Shown here: positions 52,426 through 64,000 of the stretch, piece after piece
Position numbering within the stretch: position 1 is the stretch's first letter
Layout: every line of letters starts with the position of its first letter
DNA from: Elysia crispata
Taxonomy: Eukaryota > Mollusca > Gastropoda > Plakobranchidae
Length of the DNA: 64,000 bases
Direction of reading: 5' to 3'
Assembly: GCA_033675545.1 (NCBI GenBank)
Contig: JAWDGP010005301.1
Span: 435,001-499,000, forward strand
Translations under genes and position numbers: made by a program
The notes under the pieces: model-generated
The model's input: only the letters and a program-made list of their open reading frames with translations
Told to the model about the DNA's origin: nothing
Databases searched by the model: none

Positions 52426-55400
52426 GGCAATATGAATTAATTGTCTTTCAAGGAAGTAAATATTTTGTCTCTGCATAGAAACATGAATAAAAAGTATTTT
52501 GAAAGCTTTCTAAGTAAAGTCAAATTTCAAACATTCATCTTATTAAAACTGTACTGAAGCCATGACGAAGGCAGCTTATGAAACATTACAAATACTTAAT
52601 AATGATTTAGGCCTGGTAGTGGCACAGGTCCCTTGACATATTGGGTTAACCATATTTTTTCTTATTTAGCTTCTAACAAAATAGAGACTGTAATATGATT
52701 GATAAATATTTTTTGGCTGATAAAATAATATTATAAAAAGAAATTAATGTATTATTCTTCAAAGTAATGTCAACATTCTTAAATGACCTGCATCAAACCA
52801 AGGCCAGTGCGAGATATGAGGTTGCCTGTAGACAAAAGGTACTCCAAAGCTCTGGTTATGCTTGGTACATGTTTGACACTTTTGATGATGTCCTCTGGGG
52901 GAAAAAAGGGGTACATGTCTACAACTTATCAAACTAATCTTTTAAAGTATGATGTGAGAATTCAAAAAGTAATCATTCTTCCAATTCATGCTATTAAGTT
53001 TACAAACTGGAAAGGTGAAGGTCAAATTATCATTTGTTTTTGACACTGATCAAGGTTATTGGAAATTAATTCCTCATAGAGAAATATACCAAGCATGGCT
53101 AAAATTTGCAATTGTATTGTTAGTTGATCACACATCACAAGAAGAATATTCTTTCAAGGGTATTGTTCATATAAGAGTAAGATAATGCAGTCCCATTAAA
53201 AGATAGGTGAATAACATGCCAAAATAGACAGCTTTCAGCCAAGTTGCATAAAAAAGACAAAGCAATGAGAACAATGGCAAAGATAGGATGAAAAGTTGTG
53301 TAATAACCCAAGCCCATAGACCACCTGTTAGCCATAAGTAGGTAGATAAAACAATGTTTAGAATTCATTTTAAGCGAATATATGTTCTCCATCTCCTGTT
53401 TCCCTAATTAATCCCAAAAGATCTGAAAATGAAAATAAAATTGGTTAAACTTCTTTTTTTTTATAAATGGCTACTGTTACAATATAAAAGATTAAGTGCT
53501 TTATACATATAAGCAAAGTGCCTCTGATGGCTTATGAGGGCAAAGGTGGACCACTAGGAACTGTTGTAGTATATAAAATAGATACCATTAGGTTATGATA
53601 TTATCCTTCCAGGTTTTGTGACTGCTTGCTGTTGCTATTTTTCTCATGTTTGTTAGTCTTATGGTTTTTGGTTTCCTTTGGAATTTTCACCTCTTAGCAG
53701 CTTTAAACCTTGGCAATCTCCTTCAAAGAGCCTTGGTCAACTCTTTCAATGAGCCTAGGTCAATATATATTTTTTTTCAATCTGGACTGATAGACATCTC
53801 CATAAAGCGATTATTTTCATTCTCCATTTTTGATAATTTTGACCAGCTCATCCTATTGTATTTTTTCAAATAATTGAAACATTTTGGTCCAGCATGCTTG
53901 ATAATAATAATCTGGCTCAGAAAATATTTAAGTGTTTGTTTTAAGATCACACATTCATTTAAAATGCACATCAGGTATTTGAGCAAATTTTGTGGGTAGG
54001 TGAGTGAGATTAATGCTGCAGCTGAATGTGGATTCAAAGTCATTAACACTTTAATAGCATGCACCACTTTTCTGCCTGATGCCAAAAAAGGTTGAAATAT
54101 TTGACCTATGGCTTTAGTCTTTTCCTCACTAACTATCAGTGATGATACGTTGCATGGACCGGTCAAGTGATTCATCAGCGGAAAATTTCTTTTGAACAAT
54201 TTATTAATCCAAATTTGTACATATAGTTTTTCCCTTGAATAATTGTTTTATTAACTTTGGTAAAGCCTCTCTTTTGTATAATCAACACATTATAAAGACA
54301 ATAGACACTTAAACCACATAAATAAATAAGAAAAAATAATTACCAACTGATGTGAACCCCTTTTGTTTTTTGTTGGAAACAAATTTCAAAACCGTCTGCT
54401 TGAAAGCTAGAAGGTAGGTCTCTATTTTCTCCTAAAAAGTAAAATAAAATAATCATATGAATAAAAAGGTATGAACATGTTGATGAGAGCTGACAATCCA
54501 ACATTGTTTTAAATTTAATTCTTTAACATGGTTTAAACATTCAGGAAATTTTGGGTCATATTTGTAACTTTTCAAAGATTGTTTAAGATTGATAAGAAAA
54601 CAAATTTTTTTTTTCATCCTGCTTAATTGTGATACCACACATGATATTAAACAAAACCAAATGATCCAACTATTTTCAACAACAATAATGAAATGCATGA
54701 GGACTGACTGATATTCAAGCCATGATTTATAAATTTATGATCACATCAATACAATTTAAAACTGAATTTTCTGATTAATCATATAATCCAGTTTATTCAA
54801 AATATTTGTAAATTAATAAAATTGTACAAGAAAGACATAAAATATCCCTTTGAAATTTAAAAATAATAAAGAAAAACATCTCTAAATTCCCATACCTTTA
54901 GCAACATTTGCATCAAATGGCCTGGCAAGAGAATTTCTTGAAACATTGGGTTGTCTGAGCTTTCTGCAGCACAGCCTCCTCTCACATAGGTAAACAGTTT
55001 CTGGACAGCATAGCTTTTATTTGATGCAGAAATAACATGACAAAAAATAATCAATATCAACCTACATTCAAAATACATTGTTCATTTATCAAATATGTTC
55101 ATTTCACTCAATTTCCTGTTTTATATTCCACACTTTTTTGTTTTCCTTCTTTTTATTTTTTGTGCAGGTTTTTGTTTTCTTCTTCTTCAGACTTTCCAAA
55201 TAAAAAAAAAATGCTACTTGCATTGCTGCAAGATAGCTCAGTTTGGTTGACCTGACTCAAGATTCAAACTTCAAATTTATCAGTAGGAACATTAATGAAA
55301 AGAACATTTTATATTTTCTCCTCCATTTAGACATGAAACAAAGAAGGGTATATACAGTAAGGTGTAAACTGGCCCAGATTGTTTAGCTTGCAAAGAAAGA

Positions 55401-58400
55401 TTCTAACCATACTGATTAGCAGGAGTTGAAAAGCTCTTCATTTCAGAAAATTACATTTAACTATTTTTTTGTATTGTGCGATTCTGATTGCTTATGAAAT
55501 TTTCTCATTCGCATTTTTTATCTTTATTCATTGTTTGCACACTTAAAATAATAATACTTGTACAGCATAAGGGCACAGCCCATACTGATCCTACAGTTAC
55601 ATGACCAACAATGTACATTGACAGATCCATCAGGCATATTAATCGCAACTATGAAAATACAACATGTCTAAAAAAGAAAAAAATTAAAGGCTGTCATTAG
55701 CAAAAAGGTACTCTGAAAGTCTGCAAAGTAACGAAGAGGTTAAGAAATACATTACAATGCAAAAAATCAGGAGAGGAATTGATGAGTTTGCTGAAACTTA
55801 ATGAAAATTAACTAAAAAAAAATGTTGACAATATTAATTTCTTTAAATACAAATACCAACTTTCTCCATATTTATTAGCTAACAGTTTGTATTACATGAG
55901 AGTCACATATTTTTAATACATAAAAGAGGAAGAAAAGATAATTGAATGGTAGGAGTAAAAACTTACATCAAAAAATTGAGCTTATCAATATTTTTTTCAA
56001 GATGAATGGCTATGCTCTGCTTGAACAAGTAGCGACCAACTTCTTCATCTGTGTAGAAGTCTGGCAGGGAAAGTTTTATCCTAAATCTTTGTCCAATATA
56101 TCGCAAGACAGATGCCTGAGAGTGAAGCCCTTCTGTCATGACTTGGCGAAGCATGAAGACCATGCACCTTAAAGGAACAGCACATAAAAATTCAAAATTG
56201 ATTTTTCTTCACTTTGAACAGTAATTTTTTGTCAAATCCTGTACAAAATTTGTTGTCAGTCCAAAAAAAAAAACAAAAAACCAACCTCTCTCATGCTTTG
56301 GGAACCCTTTGTTTACAAACCTAATCTTGGGTTAGAGATAATTAGAGAACGAATCCTAGATAAACAAGGTGAGAAAATTGTGTCTTATCAGAAAAAACCT
56401 GAAGTGTATACATGTCTTCTGAGATAGGATGTTACTCAGGAATGATTCGTTTTTGGATTTCTGTTTGGTAATTTAGTAAAAAATTTTTACTAAAGTTTGT
56501 AAAATATTATTCAAAAGACAAAAATTAAGCCAGCAAAACAATATTGTAACATTTTCAGAACTTAGAAAGCTACATACCCTTTGAAGAAGGTGTCTTCTTC
56601 GCGTCCTTTTGTCATTTCATCATAGATGTATTTGTCAGACACATCAAGAAGTCCCTAATTTCAGAAAAATGTGATATGTGTGAACACAATCCTTAACATA
56701 CATAAGCCACACTGCCATTTTAAAATGAGACTGATATCACTTTTATCAATAATCATATTCTAGGGTCTTGATATTATAAATACAAGCATTTATATGAGCT
56801 TCGCATACGGGAGAATGGCATGAAATTATCAAAACTTTGTGAACAGATATTGGATTTTTTGCCATTTTAAGACCATAAAAAAAAGAAGGTAAAAATCACA
56901 AATACTGTTTTCCCAACATGAAATTAAAAAAGAAATGTGTCTTACTTAGCTGCATGCTAGACAAATGTAAAATTATAATTCTTCATATAAATTTTTAAAA
57001 ATTGAAAGCTAAAATCACAAGAGATAGAAAAAAAAAGCTTTTAATCTAGTAACTTCTATAAGTAATACATTTTAGAAAAAAATTGAGACACCATTTGTAA
57101 GATGTTCATAATTTAAACCCATGATTCTCAAAATGTTCTTGCTATAACTTTAGAAGTGTGCCAGCAGTAAAGAGGTTTTACACAGCTCTCAGTATGCAAC
57201 TTTCATAATTGTACTGAAGCTTCATTGATAAACCTAGGATTTGAAGGTTCAATGAGCCAGCTGAACTGAATTCAATATTTTCCTATAATTTCTTGAAAAA
57301 AATTTTGTACATAAATATTTGCAGATTATGAAATTTTAAACTTAAAATATAGCAACATGATCACCTACCTTGAGGATGAGAGCTACAGGAATAAAAAAAA
57401 CTTGTTTGTTTAAGGCAAAAGAAAGCTTAGCTGTTCCATTATTGAGATAGTGGAGAGTCAAATTCTGATGAGTGAAACAGAAACATACACACTAATTTAG
57501 GAAAAGGATAAGAGGACAGATCAATTTGGATCATATGATTTGACAGTGTAAGTCATACATGACCGTATGAAATATATACCAAGTTCCCATGTTTTCAAGT
57601 TTTAAATTATGCAAATGCTGTAAAGAGAATATGAAATGATCAAAATTTGAAAATGAACATCATTTTCAGAAATAATAAAGTAATTAACAGCCTTGAGTGA
57701 ATATTCTTGTTTTTTTAAGGGAAATACCACTCAGACGTTTAATATTTTGTACTTGTGAATTGACTGGATATCTTAAGATCCTCTTGTTTCATGTTTGGTC
57801 TAATATAAGTTTGGGATTTTTCAACACACCTTTATCTTAGTTCTAAAAGGATAGGTCTATTACATAATCTGTATCTAGCACAATCAAATTTCAAAGGGTT
57901 GCAAGAGAGAGCCTTATAATAGAGAAATTAGATTTAGACAGAAGATTGATGTGAGTTTATCTACATAAGACACAAATTGTGACCTAATTGTATGGTATTT
58001 TATTTTTGTTGTTCTCTTGTGAAAGGCCTATAAGTATGTTATCCTAACCTCAAGATTCAACACTGTATGAAATACCTATCTTCTATAAATCTTAATCTGT
58101 TAGAAAAACATTTGTTTATTATTATTATTTTTATAATTATGTACACTACTACTTGTAACACTTTTGTCTCACTAAAGAATGCCTTTATATGGACGAAATC
58201 TTGAAACAAATTTTTACTAAATCATCCCTACAAAGATCACTTGCATGCTATAAAATATTACCACTGATGTTTGGTCTTCTCTCACACATCTCATTGATAC
58301 ACCATATTCAGTGAACTCAGGACCACGATTTTTCCAAGAGGGACGTGACAAACAGAGAGGCTGAAAAACAAAAATCGCACATCAATATTAATTTTACGTG

Positions 58401-59543
58401 TGATAAACATAGTTGCATAATTACTTTTTCTAAAATCTAGGGGTTGAGAACTTTAAAATGTAATTTATTACCTGAAGACAGTTGTTAGAATTTTAACATT
58501 CCTATTAACTAAGTAAAGATCAGAGGTATAAAAATTCTACTTCTAAGTAATGAAAGCACTAAAGAGTGACAAAGTTGACACAATTTAGAGAAAAATTCCT
58601 TACAAAATTTCTCCTCTGCATGATCAGCATGCGAACAACTTTTTCATTGCCATTAACAATGAAATATCCTCCCATTTCCTGAGAAGAATAGAAATGAAAA
58701 TTATATAGCGCAAAAACATCACATGATAGCATTATCTTGCATAAGAAGGGACAAAAAAGGATTGAATATTAATTGCAACCTGGTAATCACACCCTTGGCT
58801 CATTGTCATATCATTTTTTTTCAATCTTGAAAATATAGAAAATATGCAGGGAAAAAAAAAGAAAATTTATAAAATTCCTACACTGCGTACAAAGTTTTGA
58901 AATTTTAGAACACACCAGCTTTTTTTTTTTTAATCTGATCTTTCAAACAACTCCAAAAGGAACATGTGAAAGTGTAAATTTGAGCATATCCCTGTGCCAT
59001 ACCTCTTGCTCCTCTCCATGGGCTATCAACGCTGCAGGCTTTAAGGTGGCAATGTTGCATGCATGTGACTGTAGGGAAAAATGGGAGAAAGAAAGAGCTT
59101 GAGACTTATTGAGAGACAATACAATTTAGGGGTGCCCAAATAAAGTAATACACAAATATTTTTCTTCATTTGTCACATACTGCTGTAGATGATAAAAAAT
59201 ACATAACTAATAAGTCCTAAGTGGATAAAACACCCAGGTTATTCAAGATTGAAGACTGAACTTGGCTTAGTAGGTTTTATTTTTACCTATGAACTATGTT
59301 TAAATTTAATATCTTGATTATCGGAAAGTCAGAATTAGTTCATGATCTTACCTTGACCATTATCGGTATTTCCCCAACAATTTTGTCAAATGTGCCTGTT
59401 TTTCCATTGCAGTTGTATTCAAAGAATACATGTACATCACCTTTGTATGTGGCACCACGCTGTCGACACTAAAATGAAAGTTGAATTTAACAGGAGACTG
59501 CAAGTTAAATCAAACATTGATACTCTTGATGTATATTTATGTG

Positions 59544-59581
<38 letters not shown>

Positions 59582-62500
59582 TGTAACTATTTATTTATTT
59601 TGACAAAAAAAATTTTAAACATTTTACAAGCCAGATATACATATACTTACTATTCAAAAACACTTTTACTCATTGAAAACAAAACTTGGCAAACAGAAAA
59701 TAACCAGGCCCATACATCTAGAAGTCGATTTACTATTTTTTATGAGTAGGCATTTGGAAATATTTGATTTTAGGTTATTTTTTTCAATTGCATGTCACAC
59801 CCATTATCGAAACACAAAAAAAAAATATCATTATATCTAAATGTAAAAAAAAATTATATCCTCAGAAACTTCATTTATTTATTTTGATATAATTATATCA
59901 CAGATCTGATACTTGAAGTTAGACTTGCATGCACATAATAAAAAAGGTTTCCTCTCTCCCATTTTAAAACCCTCAAAATCCTTGGGTCAAAACATGAGAT
60001 AGACATGAGAGTTTAAAGAGTTAAGAAATTTAAAAATTTGCACTTTATAAAAAAATCCTCATCTAAAATAACATACATACCTCAGCTGGATACAATCTGC
60101 TATTCACCGCTACTCTGTTACCTTCTGGAATTTTGGGACCATATATAAAGATGCTCTAAAGGATTGAAAATTCAAAGCAAATAGATTGAATTTAAATTCA
60201 TAGAATTGCATTACAAAAGGGATTAACTTTGAATTGACTAATGGTTTATTGTTATCAGTTACAAAAAACTGAAATGCACTGCTTCTGATTTCTTTCATTA
60301 AGTGTTTGTTGAAGGTATCAAACTTTGCTTTCAGACATTGATGATTTTCAAATCATGGTCAAAATATTTCAATATAAATTAGCAAACACCTGATTGTGCT
60401 GTTATTTTTTTTTTTCAAATCTTAAAGGCAAAAAAAAAAAAAAAACACCTATTCCAATAAACTTTCCACTTTACAGAAGTATTAGCAAGGTTTGGCAGAT
60501 GGCTTTCGCACTGCTGATCATGATTCATTATGTAATCAGCACATGGTTTCCCTTGTGGCGTGTGCAAATCAACTTCAATTGTTTACATCGCAAAGGCGCA
60601 TTAGCCGGGAAAATATATAACCTTCTCAGAACTCACTAAAACTGTCTCAAATCATGTAAGTGTGAGCAAACAGTTGATACACACACTAGAGCATACTGAC
60701 ATGGGCTAGATTAGAACTCAGTGGCATTAGAGTATTGTTAGCAGCCATCATGTAATCCGTGCATAATGGTTATGTTCTTGGTGGGAGGGCTTGCATGTTT
60801 TTGATACGCCGTTATGCTATGTACCGCTAGGTAGGAGTTTATGCAAATGGCGTCCGTCAGTCTAAAAATATACCGTCCTAGTCTATCTAAATTTCTGTTA
60901 GCCTCATCTGCAAAATGATCATATCATAATATTCTCACTTACTTTGACACCAATAGATAATTTTGTGCCACCCAGTTGTTTTTCGTCTTTATCTATCATA
61001 AACTCAACTGATTCCAAATGCTGCAAAGAGAATGATATTTAAATTAAATCTTTTTAGTAAAAGTGACAAAGAAATAAATAAAAAACAAAATAAAAAAAAT
61101 ATCCTGTTGCTGTTTCAAATATGGTTGCACAACAAAAATCTGGCTGATAATAATTATTCATTCTCACAAAGTTATTGGAATAACAGAAGTTGAGACTAAC
61201 AAAGAAAATAATTTTGCAAAAACTTAACAGATATTTATAGTTCTCATATGACTAATATTTTTTATGACTGAACCACAACTATATGGTTTGTTGATAAAAT
61301 CATACGCTAACATTTTTTGACTATTTTGTATCTATCACATTGCTATGGAGAACTTACCTTGACAACTTTCTGAAGGCCATCATTCAGAAAGTAGTTGAAA
61401 GACTCCACGTGTGCCTTTGTAATTGTCTGAAGCAGCTACAAACATATAAAAGAGCATGGATTAAAGATATTCATATGATCATTGAGTACAAATACCTATT
61501 GCAAGTTTATCATTACAATAATATCATGGCTGCTGCTGCTAAGGCTTTTAAGAATAGAGCCTGGGTTTAAAACTGGTAATAAGTTTTTTTCCTCCTTTTT
61601 GGTATTTTCTGTCCAGTTAATATGCTTAAATTAACCATGCATGTGTACTGGCATCATTATCCTTTGTTGGACCTAAAGTGCACTCCTGATATATCGACAA
61701 AGAAGGGTCCAAAATTTCTATGTCGATATAAGCAAAAGTCGGTATACAGATGTCTTTTTTTAATTTAAATGCCTTTTTCTTTATACATATACTACTAAAG
61801 TACAGGGTTTTATACTTAAGGGGAAGCAACTACTAGTAGCTTGTAAACTTTTGGTTACTTCCCTTGTTTTGAAAAATTCGATAAATGCACTTGACTTTCC
61901 TCTTGCATACATGCAGTCTCTCCCTCTCCTCCTCCCCTAGACCTAGATCCAACCTGTGGATTCTTTACAGGCAATTGTTGTACTGCAGGCCTGACAAGTG
62001 CTAACCTAGTCCTCCTGACTGACTGTGCATCACTCTCTTGCTTTGAGTTCAACTTTTCAAGGCATCAACACACCTACCACTCAGCCTAGCAGGCTAAGCC
62101 CCTCCGCCCCCCCGTGAATCATTGAATGTGATAGACACTAAACTACAGGCCCAATGGCCGCACCACGGTTCACCTCCCCCTTCCCCCTCTCCACCCTTAT
62201 CATCCCACAACACCTCCAGTCACAGCAACATAGGTACCAGTACCAAAGAGACTGCCACTCTGCGATGTAAGAGACCAGTTAGCTTCAAAATATAATAATA
62301 AGAAATGTAGTAAAAAAATTCATCCTCCAAAATTATTTCACTTTTATTGAGAAATGTCCCTTTAAAACTTCACCACGAGTTATAAGATGAAATTTATGCT
62401 AGATTCATGTATTTGTTATTGCTCCATAACTCTATCAATTAAATGAAAAGAAGACATATATATATATATATATATATATAATCATTTAAATATGGATTTA

Positions 62501-63110
62501 ACAAATTATATGAATTTTGTACTTCTTCCTTTATAGTATGACTGAGCTTAAATTCTCCATTGTTTTAGTGTGAAAATTAGGTCTAATAACTAGTGTTGTG
62601 ACAAAAGCGGATTCCCTGTTCCCCCCCAATGGTTGACCTCATAACGCAACCGGGTCGCATCACGGGTGTGGCAAGCACCTGCATAACAAACTGAAATGCT
62701 GCTACTCAACTCTTTGAATCCGAGCGGTTGCAGAGTACGGCTGATCTAGTTTCAGTTTTGGACGAGCGGCCGTAGCTGCCGTGCTAGATAGACTCTTTAT
62801 ATTTTCTACCATCATTTTCAAAATTTTATAAAAAATTGAGTTTCAGACATACAGAATATGATATGCTACACTGTACAATATCTATTCATAATAATTACAG
62901 TGTAAGGAAATAAAATTAACAACTCTTGTAATGTAAAGCGCTTCTTTTTAAGGCCTCCGTCCAAATGTGAATTTGGGGCACGGACTCAAAGAGTTAACAG
63001 CCTCTATAAATCTAGAGATAAAAATTTAAAATTGATTCATAGCATACCAAATGCTGCTCTTTCCTTGGTTTCCCATAATTTGAGGACGTCAAGAGTTTGG
63101 ACCCATTCAT
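37379..63110 (-). CDS. POLR1B: DNA-directed RNA polymerase I subunit RPA2 (second-largest subunit), complete, 30 coding exons
   Basis: Nuclear Pol I core subunit; with RPA1 it forms the active site that makes pre-rRNA in the nucleolus. Exons, 5' to 3': 63048-63110, 61358-61435, 60943-61020, 60081-60155, 59352-59468, 59003-59068, 58604-58678, 58262-58360, 57369-57464, 56578-56654, 55967-56167, 54896-55013, 54344-54431, 52788-52894, 51664-51799, 49742-49815, 49062-49268, 48492-48689, 47182-47289, 46073-46249, 45601-45684, 43848-43902, 42956-43046, 42062-42203, 41230-41288, 40028-40125, 39456-39581, 38606-38733, 37939-38103, 37379-37606. The sum is 3414 nt, 1137 residues (human about 1135). All introns are GT-AG and all phases close. 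Diagnostic motifs: [10 protein letters not shown] (about 493-502), GYDMEDAM (747-754), [12 protein letters not shown] (876-887) and [12 protein letters not shown] near the C-terminus. The ATG at 63110 follows an in-frame stop, so the start is firm. The weakest splice site is the acceptor of exon 12 (ATAAAAG). Confidence 0.97.
40028..46249 (-). other. POLR1B: POLR1B exons 20-26: catalytic barrel / hybrid-binding region
   Basis: Residues about 688-923. Blocks in order are [73 protein letters not shown] and [19 protein letters not shown]. The Lys and Arg residues of [10 protein letters not shown] contact the hybrid in family structures and are all present. Exons 22 and 25 are only 55 and 59 nt long. 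Confidence 0.9.
49062..49268 (-). other. POLR1B: POLR1B exon 17: Pol I-specific domain 4 region
   Basis: Residues about 517-585 (for example [16 protein letters not shown] and [15 protein letters not shown]) match the segment that distinguishes Pol I second subunits from RPB2 and RPC2. This exon is therefore the best single argument for calling the gene POLR1B rather than a Pol II or Pol III homologue. Confidence 0.85.
49742..51799 (-). other. POLR1B: POLR1B exons 15-16: fork region
   Basis: Residues about 447-516, with [40 protein letters not shown] and [15 protein letters not shown]. These are the best conserved blocks of all multi-subunit polymerase beta-type subunits and lie near the downstream edge of the RNA-DNA hybrid. 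The intron between the two exons (49816-51663) is one of the longest in the gene. Confidence 0.9.
49816..51663. other. POLR1B intron 15 with a short inverted repeat
   Basis: The 1.85-kb intron holds a nested inverted repeat at 50453-50483 (CTGCCC..TTGCC..GGCAA..GGGCAG). Near 51217-51355 the word acccactg(t/a)cttg is repeated several times. No coding sequence was recognised. Confidence 0.5.
52393..52421. repeat. (AT)n microsatellite in POLR1B intron 14
   Basis: About 14 AT units. Confidence 0.9.
54896..57464 (-). other. POLR1B: POLR1B exons 9-12: lobe region
   Basis: Residues about 218-381, with [13 protein letters not shown] (exon 9), [18 protein letters not shown] (exon 10), [20 protein letters not shown] (exon 11) and [10 protein letters not shown] (exon 12). 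The segment corresponds to the Rpb2-type lobe. Exon 11 begins by completing the codon GG|G, and exon 12 completes AT|C, which fixes both boundaries. Confidence 0.8.
61436..63047. other. POLR1B intron 1 with repeats
   Basis: The first intron (1.6 kb) carries the MITE-like element at 62708-62995, a (TA)n run at about 62457-62480 and a C/T-rich stretch at about 61915-62215. In the last, the minus strand shows a tRNA-like GGCTGAGTGGTAGG word near 62070-62090, possibly a SINE remnant. Confidence 0.5.
62708..62995. mobile_element. MITE-like element with terminal inverted repeats
   Basis: AACTCTTTGAATCCG at 62708-62722 is matched in reverse complement, 14 of 15 bases, by CGGACTCAAAGAGTT at 62981-62995. 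The 288-bp interior encodes nothing and includes GAGCGGCCGTAGCTGCCG, more GC-rich than its surroundings. This fits a non-autonomous DNA transposon. A target-site duplication could not be fixed. Confidence 0.5.
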
Positions 63111-63600
63111 GACTTCAGAGAGTGGAGTGGTAATGCTTAGTTAAACTTGAATTAAGATCTTAGATCTAGATCTAATTTTGATCTATATATATGGACCCAG
63201 ATCAAGACTTTGAAAAATCTTATTGGATCTACTGCCAGACTCGAGACGTAGATTTAGATCTCTGGATACCAGTATCGGTATTGAGCAGTGCTGATAGATC
63301 TCTAGATCTAGATCTAGATGTTTTCTAATTTCAGAAGTCTTACATCTCTAGATCTAGTGTCTACTTTAAAAATGTTTGGGAGCTATTTTCAAGATCTATA
63401 TTGAGATGAGGATGTAGATCTAGATCTACTGATCAATTATAGATCATATAGAGCTGGGTTCTCAACTTTCATCAGTGAACATGTGCACGATACTGTTTAC
63501 ATTTTTCGAACAATCAATTTACTGAAGAGTGAAAGCGAAAGTAGGCAGCTAAGCCTTACACTATACAGAGCTATTTATATCGCAATGTTCTCACTTTTTT
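63111..63600 (-). promoter_or_regulatory. POLR1B upstream region with AGATCT/CTAGAT cluster
   Basis: Immediately upstream of the POLR1B start codon. Words AGATCT and CTAGATCT recur many times between about 63150 and 63440, mostly in overlapping palindromic runs such as agatctagatctagatg (near 63305). A weak TATA-like ATATATA lies at about 63184-63191, 75-80 nt upstream of the ATG. Promoter function is inferred from position only. Confidence 0.4.
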
Positions 63601-63613
63601 CGATATAATTATA

Positions 63614-63726
<113 letters not shown>

Positions 63727-63788
63727 ATTTCTTTCTCTCTTTCTCTTTGTCTTCATTCTCTTTTCCCTCTCTATTAAAATGCTTCAGG

Positions 63789-63874
<86 letters not shown>
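63789..63874. repeat. (CTAT)21 microsatellite
   Basis: Perfect tetranucleotide tract of 86 bp, followed by one CTGT variant. Confidence 0.97.
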
Positions 63875-64000
63875 GTCTAACTCTTTGCCCCTTCCCTTCT
63901 TCTTTCATCTTGCACCAAGACTGTGCTTAGTAAATATTTTCAACCAAACATTCAAACAATCAATTCACAAATCCCCTTTCTTCCTTTGTTATTCTCTTTC

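Larger units (their letters stand above)
58262..63110 (-). other. POLR1B: POLR1B exons 1-8: N-terminal (protrusion) region
   Basis: Residues about 1-217. Recognisable segments are [10 protein letters not shown] in exon 1, [14 protein letters not shown] in exon 2, [10 protein letters not shown] in exon 5, GEIPIMVKS across exons 5-6, [17 protein letters not shown] in exon 7, and [15 protein letters not shown] in exon 8. In the yeast enzyme this part forms the protrusion along the upstream DNA cleft. The N-terminus is a few residues shorter than in vertebrates. Confidence 0.85.

Noticed and set aside
61990-62110. Functional tRNA gene on the minus strand
   Set aside because: Only an A-box-like GGCTGAGTGGTAGG is present; the stems do not pair and the B-box is poor.
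37379-63110. RPB2 or RPC2 (Pol II or Pol III second subunit)
   Set aside because: The C-terminal zinc region and [12 protein letters not shown] end, the exon 17 domain and the [19 protein letters not shown] variant follow Pol I; the length is also that of POLR1B.

Overview
This is a eukaryotic, AT-rich, intron-rich window with very abundant microsatellites. Gene content (a TRPM-type channel and an animal-type RNA polymerase I subunit), transposon relics (Tc1, MULE) and long GA/CT, ATT, ACT and CTAT tracts suggest an invertebrate animal, probably a lophotrochozoan such as a mollusc. That placement is inference; no sequence here names the species.

Layout. (1) 1-10652, minus strand: the 5' part of a divergent TRPM-like channel gene. 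Six phase-consistent exons encode most of the N-terminal SLOG/melastatin homology region; the rest lies beyond base 1. A dead Tc1-type transposon sits in its first visible intron. (2) 10653-32950: a gene-poor, repeat-dominated block. It holds GA-rich microsatellites, decayed coding frames including a MULE-type transposase relic (about 16.8-17.6 kb), a purine-rich degenerate repeat (20.2-21.0 kb), a tandem array of about six 650-770 bp units (22.8-26.4 kb), and two large compound trinucleotide tracts (28.1-28.4 and 29.5-30.4 kb). (3) 32994-34943, plus strand: a small two-exon gene for a 190-residue protein I do not recognise. (4) 37379-63110, minus strand: a complete gene for the second-largest subunit of RNA polymerase I (POLR1B/RPA2). 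I resolved 30 coding exons; all 29 introns are GT-AG, all phases close, and the predicted protein is 1137 residues. (5) 63111-64000: the POLR1B upstream region, with a cluster of AGATCT/CTAGAT motifs, a (CT)53 tract and a (CTAT)21 tract.

The unknown gene and POLR1B are convergent (tail to tail), with about 2.4 kb between their stop codons. No functional link between the three genes is visible. Nothing here looks bacterial or viral: no operons, CRISPR, rRNA or intact tRNA genes were found.

The most interesting items are the divergent TRPM N-terminus with a possible 30-nt cassette microexon and inverted GA/CT tracts flanking one exon, the higher-order tandem array in which one unit has expanded into a GA microsatellite, and the trinucleotide complex containing complementary ACT and AGT blocks.
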